Shown here: positions 6,576 through 16,000 of the stretch, one piece after another
Position numbering within the stretch: the first letter of the stretch is position 1
How the letters are laid out: every line of letters starts with the position of its first letter
Assembly: GCF_900096585.1 (NCBI RefSeq)
Contig: NZ_FMYH01000006.1
Location: forward strand, 1 to 64,000
Length of the DNA stretch: 64,000 nt
Origin: Sanguibacter gelidistatuariae
GTDB taxonomy: Bacteria; Actinomycetota; Actinomycetes; Actinomycetales; Cellulomonadaceae
Direction: 5' to 3'
Notes under the pieces: generated by a model
Database searches by the model: none
Told to the model about the DNA's origin: nothing
What the model saw: the letters and a program-made list of their open reading frames with translations, nothing else
Translations under genes and position numbers: made by a program

Positions 6576-9500
6576 CAGTTCACTTCCTCGTCGTGCTCAG
6601 GTGCGGTGGTTCCGGCCGTGGCGAACAGCGTGGCGATGATCGTGGCGGGGTCGGAAGAGACAAGGCGCCAGCCTGCGGCGAGCAGATCAGCCCTGTCGAC
6701 CTCGGGCATGGTCACCGGGGCGACGGCGACCTTGTGGGCAGGCCAGGCAATGTCGATCGGGATCCCTTCCGGCCCTTCGACCCCGATGTTCGGCGCGGTC
6801 ACACCGGGGATGCCTGCCAACGCCGCCACCAGCTCGCGTTCAGCGCCAGGGGCGGAGCTCATATGAGCTGCCCTCCAGTCCGGTGTCCAGTCAGTGTCCG
6901 ACTCGGGTGTAGTGGCTAGACGAGGATCGACTCTCATGTCCAGCTGGCTCTGCGCAGGGGCAGCTAGGACCTGGGACAGAGTCGTGATCGTCGTTGGCCA
7001 GTCACGCAGTGCAAGGTGGTTGCCCAGACGGAGCCACTCACGCCAGGCATCGCCGTGGGCGACATCGAGTGCCTCGTCACGGTCGTCCAGGACTAGGGCG
7101 ACGTCGATAACGGAGGTCCGTGGCTCGATCGCGACAGCCAGGGCGCCGCAACGCCATACCGCGATCCTGCGAGGACCTTCTGGAACCGCAATCTCTTGGA
7201 GGCGGTCGGCGGCGATCTCAGCTAGCGTGCGGTCTTGCGCAGCGGTGAAGCTGTCCGCGCCAGAGCGCAAGAACATCGGCACTGCACGCGCGACTACACG
7301 CCGTCCCTCTGGTGAGGGATCCGTCATCCAGTCGATGAGCGAGTCGATGGGCCCCTTGGCCAGCCCGGCGTATGCGGAAGGTGTCGTCATGAACACGGCC
7401 TGGGGTAGGAGTCGAGCCACTATCGATTCGTCGAACCACCCGGGCGGTACGGTTGCGCTCTCCTCAGCGGCTCGCACGTCTTGCGCCGAGACCGAGAGGA
7501 CTAGACGCCCGGTGTCTCGCAAGATTCTGCGTTTGTCGGCATCGTCGGCGAGTCGGTTGTGCGCTGCCACGGCATGGAAAGCATGACCATCGGTGAAGAT
7601 GGCGACCTGCGGAATGGTCATGTCGTTGGACTCCAGGACGAAGTCGGGCTTGGAGCTCTCCAGGTTGACCTGCGGGGTGAGGGTCCACCGCCGACTACCG
7701 TCGGGCAGGACGAACCGAACCGTGTTGCCCCAGGCGCCAGGCACCTCGGTGATCGCTGCTCCCAGTGTGCGCAGGCGCTCGACGACCACCTTGCGGAATC
7801 GTTGTTCAAGGTGCGACTCGGGGTTGGAGCTGGGCGGGATATCGGTGACTTCCCACTCGGCTTGGTCGGCAGTCTCCGCGTCGGCGGCTAGGCCGAGGAG
7901 CGCGGCAAGGTGCCGCTGGGCCGCGGCACGCGAGATGTGCTTGACCGCGCCTCCCTGGACGAAGGGCAGCAGGCAGCGGTGGCAGGCGAGCCTGTCCTCG
8001 TGCTGGCACTCGCAGTCATGCACAACCTGCCAGGCAAGCGTGATGAGTTCCCGTAGCCGTCGGGGTGAGGCAAGTTCGGCAAGATACCCGGTCCCGCCAG
8101 GGACGATGTCGTGCAGGAGGAGAGCATCATGGTTGTCCGAGCCGTCGGAGTAAGTCGGGTCGACGATCTGCGCGATCTGAATGTGGTCGGGGTGCCCGCC
8201 GACCTGCTCGCGGAGCCCCAGCAGGAGGGCTGCAGACAAGCTCGGGACTGCGAAGGGGTCCCCGATCGTGACCGAGTACGGTAGGCGGACGACTAGGCCC
8301 TGGGTGTGCAGGGTGCGGGACAGCGCGACGGAGCGGGTGCTCTCGGTGACAGAATCCCGGAACTGGCACCAGGGACGGTGCTCGCGGGGGTGGTTGCGTC
8401 CGGTGTTTGTGTCTTTCTGTCCGCAGCCTGCGCAGATGCGGAAGAGTGCGACCGATGCCTCTTGCCCGCTGATGACCCTCGCCCCCCCATGCCCAGGAAC
8501 CCCGCCGTTGAGCCACCGGATGGTCATGGCCTTCATATAAGTGCAGCCCATGCCGGTGGACTCGACGAACCACTGGCATCCGATATTCGCGGGGTCGATG
8601 TCGGCCGCTGTGAAGACCTGGAAGGAGGCGCCGACGCGAGACTCGGCACGATCGGAGATCATCACCTCGTCCCGGCGCAACTCGGCTGAGACGTGGGTGA
8701 GCTCGACGACATCGACCAGCTGACCGGTGTCGGCAATCGAGGAGGAACCACATCGCGGACAGGAAACGACAGCCTGGACCTGGCCGGTGGCCTCGACGTC
8801 GGCCCCATACCCGCATGCGGGGCAGAAGACCCATGGGCGGACGGCCTCACCGTCCATACCGAGGTCGAGTGCGTCGATCATGATCTCGTAGCCGCGGGCG
8901 TAGAACGTCGCACCTGGGGCGAACTCGCGCAAGGCTTGGGCGGAGCCGCGTTGGATCTGAGCGTGCTCGCTCTGGAACGTGTTGGTGTCGGGGTCAGTCC
9001 AACTCAACCCGACATCGAGCGTGACCGTATCGTCGAGGAGGGTGTAGTTGGGCAAGATTCCGTACTCCTCAAGGACACCGATCCAGTACTCGCCCTGCAG
9101 GTGGCCCAGCTGCCCGAGAGTCAATCGCCTTGCGGTCTGGGCGGAGCGGAGCGAGCGGCGGTCCTCGTCGGTACTTGCCGGCGACTGTGCCTTCTTCTCG
9201 AGCTCAGGCACAGCCGTCTCGATGGCGTCGAGGCGGTGCTTGAGCGTCTGGACGGTATTCTGCCAGCGGTGGCTCGCGGTCTGCAGATGAGCTGCGAAGG
9301 CGCTTGTGCCGGGCCCATCGACAGGGAGGACCCAGCTGCGCAGGGCGGCCTCGATTCCGTCGCCGAGGGTAGCGAAGGTGCCAAGGAACCTATTGAGGTG
9401 GGCCGGGGCATCGCCCTCGGCGTGAGCGATCAGGTCGCCGAGAAAGGAGGCGGCCTCGGCCGAGCCGATCGCGCCGCCGGCCTTCCGTGGATGGCGGCGA

Positions 9501-12500
9501 CCACTGTCGCGGGCAAACGCGTCAACGAGATGCGCTGTGAACTGACGGCGCAGAATCTCCTCAGCCTCGAGGTAGGTTGCCGGTGGCCGGACCTCGCCGT
9601 TGATGACGGAGAGCGGGTCGCCAAGCTTGGGCAGGTGGTCACCGCGGCCGGTCACGTAGGCGAGGTTGAGCGCGTTGCCGGTCAGGCGGCCCGCGCGTCC
9701 GACCCGCTGCACGTAGGAGGCAACGGTGCGTGGGAGCGATGCAAGGAAGACGGCGGACAGGTCGCCGATGTCGATGCCCATCTCGAGAGTGGGAGTCGCC
9801 ACGAGCACGTTGGGCGCTTGAGGGTCGTCATACGATCCCCTAAAACCGTCCTCGTAGACGAGGCGCGTCGCGTCGTCGAGCAGGCTCGTGTGCTCGCGCG
9901 CGACTACCCGGCGCATATCCGGTGACGAGTACAAAGTGCGGTAGAACCCATCGGCCATGAGCGGGGCGCGTTCGAGGTGCCCCCGGCAGCGTACGGAAAG
10001 GCACGGTGCACCGTCGAGCTGGTCGACGACCGTCGTTGACCCAGGGGTAACCGCGTGGCACAGCGAGCAGGCGAGCATGTGTTGCTCGCCCTCGAGGGCG
10101 TAGTCGTCAGTCGGAACGAGGACGACGCCAGACATCGGGATGGCGTAGACCGTCGCGCCTGACTTGCTCGTGCTCTCGACGAGCACCCCGTCCTTGGCGA
10201 GGCGGTCGAGCAGATGCCGCACGAGGCGGCCGCCGTCGGACGGGCTCACGGGAAGGACCTTCGAGGTCCAGACGGCGTACCAGGACTTGGCGGAGGTCAC
10301 CGGGTCGAGGCCGAGGTCGCCGGAGGTACCGACGAGGCCGCCCACGCGCGGGTAGGCGGGCGCGGGACGTCCCCGTGGGAAAGCGGGCATGCCTTCGCTG
10401 CGTGGGCGTCCACCCCAGATGGGCCAGCGTGCGCCGTCCTCGGCACGGTACTGCGTGAACCAGGGGTGGTCGACGGCGCCCTGGGTGCGGAGGCGATCGA
10501 GCACTCCGCGGACCCACTGGATAAGGATCGCGTCGTCGGGGTCAGTGCCCTGTCCGTCGAGGTTATCGTGCATGGGGAAGCCCTGGAGTGCAGCGCGAGC
10601 GGCTCCCGCCATCTTGGCCGGGTGCCCGGCCTCGACTTCAGCGACGACAGTCCCGGTGAGTTCGAGGGTACGTCCAGTGCGGGAATTGAGTCCGAACTCC
10701 ATGACCGCGTCGAAGAGCAGGCGGCGGCGCACACGAGAACGGATGGTCGCCGAGACGCCGCGCAGGGTCGGTGTGGTCCAGAACTCGGTGAAGGACGCCC
10801 GGTCGGCGCAGTCCGGGGCGATGATGCGGTACCTGGCAAAGGTGTCGTCACCTGCCCGCCGGATGACTTCGTCGACGAGGGAGTCGAGGGTGAGGGCACC
10901 GTCCTTGACTGCGTCACGCAGCACAGCGCGCAGGGTGAGTGTGTGGGAGCGAGCCTGGACGAATCCGGCACGGTGGGCGGCGTCCTGGACGGAGTCGGTA
11001 AAGACGAGGGCCTTCTTCTCATGACGGTCAAGCACGGCAGAACCGAAGAGAGTTGACAGCGAGACCGACAGGAGGGTCGCGATGGCGCTTCCGAGAAAGC
11101 GGATGCCGTCGGATTGCCCGCAGGAGGGGCAGTCGTCATTGCGAGCGGACTGGTCACTGTCGGAGCCGGTCCCGGTCAGGACGGGCAGGATCCACCCCTC
11201 CCGAAGGTCGGGGTCGTCCTCAGCCACCTCGGTGAGGAGGGTGCGGCCGCGGACGGAGAACCACATGAGACCTTCGCTCGGTCCGCCATCGTTGAAGTAG
11301 GCGTGGTCGGCCTCGGCTGGTGCATAGAGGAGCGCTCGGAAGCGACCCTCATGGATGGCGTGGTCGCGGCGGATCTTCTCATCGTCGACCGCGAGGTCAA
11401 GGCCGACAGGGGCTAGCGCGATGCCCCACCCAGACCGCCCGCAGTGGCGACAGTAGACGGCGGGGAAGGACGGGCGGACGTCGACGGTGTCGACGACGGG
11501 TGGGCCGTCGTCGCTCCACCGAAAGGCCGTGGCGGAATCGGCTGCCCGGTCGATGCGCGTGAGCTCACGGATCCACAGGTGGACATCGACGGATAGCGCA
11601 GCCCGTCCAACGACGGCGCGCACGTGCCCGAGCATGGCGACGACATGAGCGATAGCCATCTCCCAGCCGTTGCCGATGCTGGCGGCACTGGGCGAAGACT
11701 GAGCCGTCGTACCGAGCACGGCTGCCACGAGGTCGGCAACGGCGATGGCGTCACTGGCAGATGCCGCAAGCGCATGGACGAGGGGGTGTGCTTGGACAGC
11801 CAAGAGGAGGACGTCAGCGCCCACGGTCCCGAGTGCGCGGTCGAAGACGGCCAGGTTGCCTTCGTAGAGGTGCCTCAGGACCACATGGGCCAGCGCGGCT
11901 CCGTCAGGGTCCGGCCCGAGCCTCTTGGCGGCCGCGTTCAGGGCGGGGGCACTGATCTGGGCGATGTCGAGCGGACGCAGGCCAAGTGCGGCAACGGTCT
12001 CCACAGCGTCGGCCTCCCACTCGTCAAGGCGGAGACGGGACTCTGTGACAACTGCCCCGTCACCGAACTCCTCGCCGAAGACAGTGTGGGCGAAGTCGAC
12101 CATCGCCGTAGGATCGCCCTTGTCCCCGAGGGTTGCTGACGTTGCGACGGGGGTGATGCGCCCGAGCGGTCGGGCCCAGTCGGCTGCGGTTAGGTGTGGG
12201 TCGTCGTCAGCCCAGTGGGACTTGAGCGCGAGGCCGAGGCGACGCAGCAGCATCGCGACGTCGGTCCCTTGCGCGCCGTCATAGGTGTGGAACTCATCAA
12301 GCACGAGGTACTGCAAGCTGGTGGCGCTCTGCCGCCAGATCTCCTGGTCCTCATGGCGCAGCAGCAACTGGTCGAGCATCTTGTAGTTGGTGAGCAGAAT
12401 GTCCGGGGCCTCGTCGCGGATAATGCCGCGATCGGTAATCAGCCCGTCCGCGGTGACCATCGTGCGGGTAGGGCCGTCCTGCCCCGTGTAAAGCGCGGCA

Positions 12501-13006
12501 GTGATACCCGACAGTTCCGAGTGGCTGGTAAGCATCTGCGTAAGGCGCAGGGCTTGATCGTTGGCAAGGGCGTTCATCGGGTAGAGAATGAGCGCCTTGG
12601 TACCGGTGACGCCCTCACGGCGGGCGCGCAGCACGTGGTCGATGATCGGGTAGAGGAATGCCTCGGTCTTACCTGAACCGGTACCCGTGGTGACCATCGT
12701 CGGCAACGGTCGTTTTTCCCGCCCGCCTGACGACGATGCCAGACGGGCAAAGGCGGCTGCCTGATGACCGTACGGTGTGAAGCCTTCATACCACTCGAGT
12801 GTCTCGCGCCACCCCTCGTCGGCTGGCCTGAAAGGCAGACATAGGCGGATGTAAGGTCCCTTGAACATGCCGCTATCCGGATGGGACAGGAATCGATCCA
12901 GGGCGTCTTGCGCATCCACGTCAGTCAGGGCGAATGTGGTGGTCAGATAGTCGAGGAGACTCCCCCGTACACGCGCGGCCTGGACCGTAGGAAGCAGCTC
13001 GCTCAC
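6575..13006 (-). CDS. Giant DEAD/DEAH helicase with DUF1998-type region (defence operon, gene 3)
   Basis: This 2143-residue superfamily 2 helicase starts at a GTG that overlaps the methyltransferase stop (GTGA). A Q-motif-like stretch FTPYGHQAAAF is followed by Walker A TGTGSGKTEAF (about 107-117) and a variant DEAH box VLDEFHTYDG (about 240). The C-terminal RecA lobe reads LVATPTLEMGIDIG with motif VI YVQRVGRAGR (about 1070). Cys clusters (CPACGYGADVEATG, CPRCGSSS, CAGCGQKD) come next, and then the DUF1998-type signature HDIVPGGTGYLAEL with CECQHEDRLACHRC (about 1650-1700). The last 430 residues include SKPDFVLES, then VAIFTDGHAFH and DADKRRILRDTG. Their spacing recalls PD-(D/E)XK nucleases, which is inference. 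The architecture is like DISARM DrmA plus DrmB in one chain, or like Druantia DruE. Confidence 0.88.
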   Translation of the reverse strand: MSELLPTVQAARVRGSLLDYLTTTFALTDVDAQDALDRFLSHPDSGMFKGPYIRLCLPFRPADEGWRETLEWYEGFTPYGHQAAAFARLASSSGGREKRPLPTMVTTGTGSGKTEAFLYPIIDHVLRARREGVTGTKALILYPMNALANDQALRLTQMLTSHSELSGITAALYTGQDGPTRTMVTADGLITDRGIIRDEAPDILLTNYKMLDQLLLRHEDQEIWRQSATSLQYLVLDEFHTYDGAQGTDVAMLLRRLGLALKSHWADDDPHLTAADWARPLGRITPVATSATLGDKGDPTAMVDFAHTVFGEEFGDGAVVTESRLRLDEWEADAVETVAALGLRPLDIAQISAPALNAAAKRLGPDPDGAALAHVVLRHLYEGNLAVFDRALGTVGADVLLLAVQAHPLVHALAASASDAIAVADLVAAVLGTTAQSSPSAASIGNGWEMAIAHVVAMLGHVRAVVGRAALSVDVHLWIRELTRIDRAADSATAFRWSDDGPPVVDTVDVRPSFPAVYCRHCGRSGWGIALAPVGLDLAVDDEKIRRDHAIHEGRFRALLYAPAEADHAYFNDGGPSEGLMWFSVRGRTLLTEVAEDDPDLREGWILPVLTGTGSDSDQSARNDDCPSCGQSDGIRFLGSAIATLLSVSLSTLFGSAVLDRHEKKALVFTDSVQDAAHRAGFVQARSHTLTLRAVLRDAVKDGALTLDSLVDEVIRRAGDDTFARYRIIAPDCADRASFTEFWTTPTLRGVSATIRSRVRRRLLFDAVMEFGLNSRTGRTLELTGTVVAEVEAGHPAKMAGAARAALQGFPMHDNLDGQGTDPDDAILIQWVRGVLDRLRTQGAVDHPWFTQYRAEDGARWPIWGGRPRSEGMPAFPRGRPAPAYPRVGGLVGTSGDLGLDPVTSAKSWYAVWTSKVLPVSPSDGGRLVRHLLDRLAKDGVLVESTSKSGATVYAIPMSGVVLVPTDDYALEGEQHMLACSLCHAVTPGSTTVVDQLDGAPCLSVRCRGHLERAPLMADGFYRTLYSSPDMRRVVAREHTSLLDDATRLVYEDGFRGSYDDPQAPNVLVATPTLEMGIDIGDLSAVFLASLPRTVASYVQRVGRAGRLTGNALNLAYVTGRGDHLPKLGDPLSVINGEVRPPATYLEAEEILRRQFTAHLVDAFARDSGRRHPRKAGGAIGSAEAASFLGDLIAHAEGDAPAHLNRFLGTFATLGDGIEAALRSWVLPVDGPGTSAFAAHLQTASHRWQNTVQTLKHRLDAIETAVPELEKKAQSPASTDEDRRSLRSAQTARRLTLGQLGHLQGEYWIGVLEEYGILPNYTLLDDTVTLDVGLSWTDPDTNTFQSEHAQIQRGSAQALREFAPGATFYARGYEIMIDALDLGMDGEAVRPWVFCPACGYGADVEATGQVQAVVSCPRCGSSSIADTGQLVDVVELTHVSAELRRDEVMISDRAESRVGASFQVFTAADIDPANIGCQWFVESTGMGCTYMKAMTIRWLNGGVPGHGGARVISGQEASVALFRICAGCGQKDTNTGRNHPREHRPWCQFRDSVTESTRSVALSRTLHTQGLVVRLPYSVTIGDPFAVPSLSAALLLGLREQVGGHPDHIQIAQIVDPTYSDGSDNHDALLLHDIVPGGTGYLAELASPRRLRELITLAWQVVHDCECQHEDRLACHRCLLPFVQGGAVKHISRAAAQRHLAALLGLAADAETADQAEWEVTDIPPSSNPESHLEQRFRKVVVERLRTLGAAITEVPGAWGNTVRFVLPDGSRRWTLTPQVNLESSKPDFVLESNDMTIPQVAIFTDGHAFHAVAAHNRLADDADKRRILRDTGRLVLSVSAQDVRAAEESATVPPGWFDESIVARLLPQAVFMTTPSAYAGLAKGPIDSLIDWMTDPSPEGRRVVARAVPMFLRSGADSFTAAQDRTLAEIAADRLQEIAVPEGPRRIAVWRCGALAVAIEPRTSVIDVALVLDDRDEALDVAHGDAWREWLRLGNHLALRDWPTTITTLSQVLAAPAQSQLDMRVDPRLATTPESDTDWTPDWRAAHMSSAPGAERELVAALAGIPGVTAPNIGVEGPEGIPIDIAWPAHKVAVAPVTMPEVDRADLLAAGWRLVSSDPATIIATLFATAGTTAPEHDEEVN

Positions 13007-16000
13007 AACTGATCCTTCAGAAGCATCTCGAAGTGCGCGTACGCCTGACGCATGTCGGCCTCACGGTCGAGGGTGACGAAGGGGAGCTCGTAGGTGTACT
13101 CCACGTCCGAGCCAGGGTGCACGGCCTTGCGCTCAACCTCTGTGATCGAGTCACACTTCTTTCGCCAGACGGTGAGGACCTCGTTGGGGACCAGACGGCC
13201 GTTGGCGTCGTAGAAGTATGTGTTGCGGTCGTAGCCATAAAGGACTGGGAACTGGGTGCGATAGATGGTGCAGAGCTCGTCGGCGGTGAGGTTGAGGGAG
13301 AGGGCTACAAGAACGTCGATCTCGAGGAGGGCCTGGCGGCGGTCGGCAGCTCTGCGCAGCGGCGAGGTCGATGTCCAGAGGTCGGTGACGTCGCCAAGCT
13401 CAGGGCGCCCGATGTAAGGAATTCCACCTGTCCAGAAAAACTCCTCTGACGATGGCACATGAGTCTCATTCCAAAGATCAGAAAACGTATCTGAGAGCAC
13501 ATTGAGACGTAGGGCTCGAAAAACAATCTGCGTCTCGAACCCAGACCTGGAGAATGGCAGACGTGAGATCGATCCTCCAGAGATCGTCGACTTCGGAGCA
13601 ACACGAATGGAGAAGTCATGCACTAGCGACCCGAGGAACGCAGCCACCAGTATCAGATCCGATGACGACAGCCAGGGCGAACCGAGAGAAGCAACCCCAT
13701 GGACATGAGTTGCCCCTGGCGGAATAATTGCCGGCGCCAACGTCCTCTCTCCCGTGTTGGCAGCCATCGCCCTCCATGCCACTCGATAGTAGTCGCGAGC
13801 CGGCTTGGGGCCCTCTTCGTCTCCCCATTCAGTGTACGCACAATCGTAATCATATTCTTTGCCAGAAGGCTTGTATATCGTGATTGGAACTGCGTTTGAC
13901 GCCAATGATTCCACATCAACCGAAGCCCAGTCATCCTTGTTCTTCATGGTTGAATTTGGCGACTTGTAGAAAGATGTTCCGACAAAAATATGCGATCCCT
14001 GAAGAATCACATCTTCCCACAATTTCGGAGAACCCCAATCGGATACAAAATGCCCCTTCGTGCGGTCGCTCTTCTCGTGCCAACCTGACGAAAATTTCAG
14101 CCCAACGCTGCCAACTCGTGGACTGTGGGATAGTTTTTCCAACACCTGAGCAGTCGACCTGTTGACCGCGTAGACCATCTGCGTCCGACGAAGTGGAACT
14201 TTTGAAGTCTCGAGAGTGGCGTGCCATTCACGCAGCACGCTGTCATCCACACGCACGATCCGATCAGCATGGGGTCGTGTGTCCCAGTCACCCTGCTCAT
14301 TTTTGATGCCTGGCTCAAGCCCACTTCCATCATGGACGCGCGATCTCTCAACAGTGTCAGGATGGTAGAGCGATACAGCGTGGAGGAAGCTAGGCGCCTC
14401 CTGCACGCGGCCATAAACATTGACACCAAACGTCTTCTGATGCTGAATCTCAAACAACCGCAATTCGTTGATGAACTGCCAATGACGCCGAAGTCGCAGG
14501 TACGTCGCGGATCGCAACAGTCCGGCTTTTTCATCCGTAAAGTGCGACTCCAGGTGAATCAGCCCTGTAATTCCTTGCCTCGATCCGTGCCGCCACGTCT
14601 GTTCCATGAAGCAGCGGTACAGGTCAGGCTGCAGCCCAGTCAGGTGCGGATACTCTTGGGCGGCCCCAACGAAGGCAGCAGTCACCGCTACGCCAACAGT
14701 CCCGTCCACCACTAGCTCCGTCATCCCCGCCAACGCAAGCGTCGCCTCCCGCTTCGCCGCCCGCGCCTCCTCCGACGGCTTGACCGCCAGCTGCCACCAA
14801 GGATCTCCCTCAGCCATAAGCGCGTCAACGTCAGACCGAGGACGCACCCACGGCGGGTTCCCTACCTGCAGGTCGAACCCACCACGCGCAAACACCGACG
14901 CGAAGTCCAACTCCCAGTGGAAGAAGCCCTCTTTCTCGGCAACGGCTTCACACACACCAAGCCACCTGTGCCGGGCAAGAACAGCTTCGACTGTGGACGC
15001 ACTGGCCAGCCCAAGGTCGAGTGCTTCCAGCTCCCCCAACTCATCCCAGGCGGACCCGGCCCCCAAGGTCTGGTTCCCGCCGCGCCAGTTCTTCCCGCGT
15101 CCGGAGCCACCTTGTCCCTGGGAGCCGAGCAGCCCGCGCAGCGCGTCAATCCAGTCATCCATGCTCGGCGGCAAGATCCGCTCCCGTTGACCGTCGTCGC
15201 CGACAAAGGTCGTCAACGTGTCGGTCAACGGCCAGAACCACAGCGCGCACCATGCGTCCATGACGCGGCGCAGCCTCATGTACGCGCCCTTGACGTCCGC
15301 GAGTGCTTCTTCGATTTGCTCACGTTGCACGGTCCCTCCGGAGGGCAAGGCCTCGCTCCCCCACACAGGGATCGCCCGGCGGATCTCCTGCTCGGCGATG
15401 TCGAGGCGTCGCAAGGCCATCTGCCACAGGCTCTCGACCCGTCCACTGAGGTCCACAAGCGCCTCGGTCTGCTTCTGGGTCGGCTTCGCCTGAATGGTTC
15501 GTCGCCAGGACCTGAGCCGTCCCATTGCCTCGGGCGCGAGCGCCTTGGCCTCCTTAGCGTCCACTGCGGAGCCCCAGCCTAGTGACGGCAGCAGGAAGTG
15601 GTGCACGCCCCCACCGTCCGGCGGCGCGTCATCACGAGGCAAGGCAAGGGCGCTCAGTGGCCGATCCGTCGGTATGTCCTTGAGGTAGGCCCTCGAGGTC
15701 ACCTGGTCGCGCCTAAAAGTCGCCCGTCGGGCACCGATGAGGGAGTTGCCACGTCGCAGGTGCAGACCGAACCACGGAGCCGACAGTCCCTCGACCATGG
15801 TGTCGAGCCACAGGGATATTTCCGCAAGCTCGACGGCTGTCGCGTTGAGGTCGACCCCGTAGACGTTGTGCAGCGCCAAGTAGGCCTTGACCTCCTGGAG
15901 CGTGCGCGGGTAATCGTCCGGGTCGATCCTCTCGCCCAGTTCGTCCTGACGGCGGCGCAGGTACTGCTCCGCTAGCTGGCGCACGGCCTCGATGGCGAAC

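Noticed and set aside
8693-9925. Open frame of 410 codons on the plus strand inside the giant helicase gene
   Set aside because: It is antisense to a clearly conserved coding frame, has no recognisable motif, and arises from high-GC codon bias. The same applies to similar long antisense frames at 5040-6200, 11624-12139, 36049-37236, 38015-39217 and 51636-52643.
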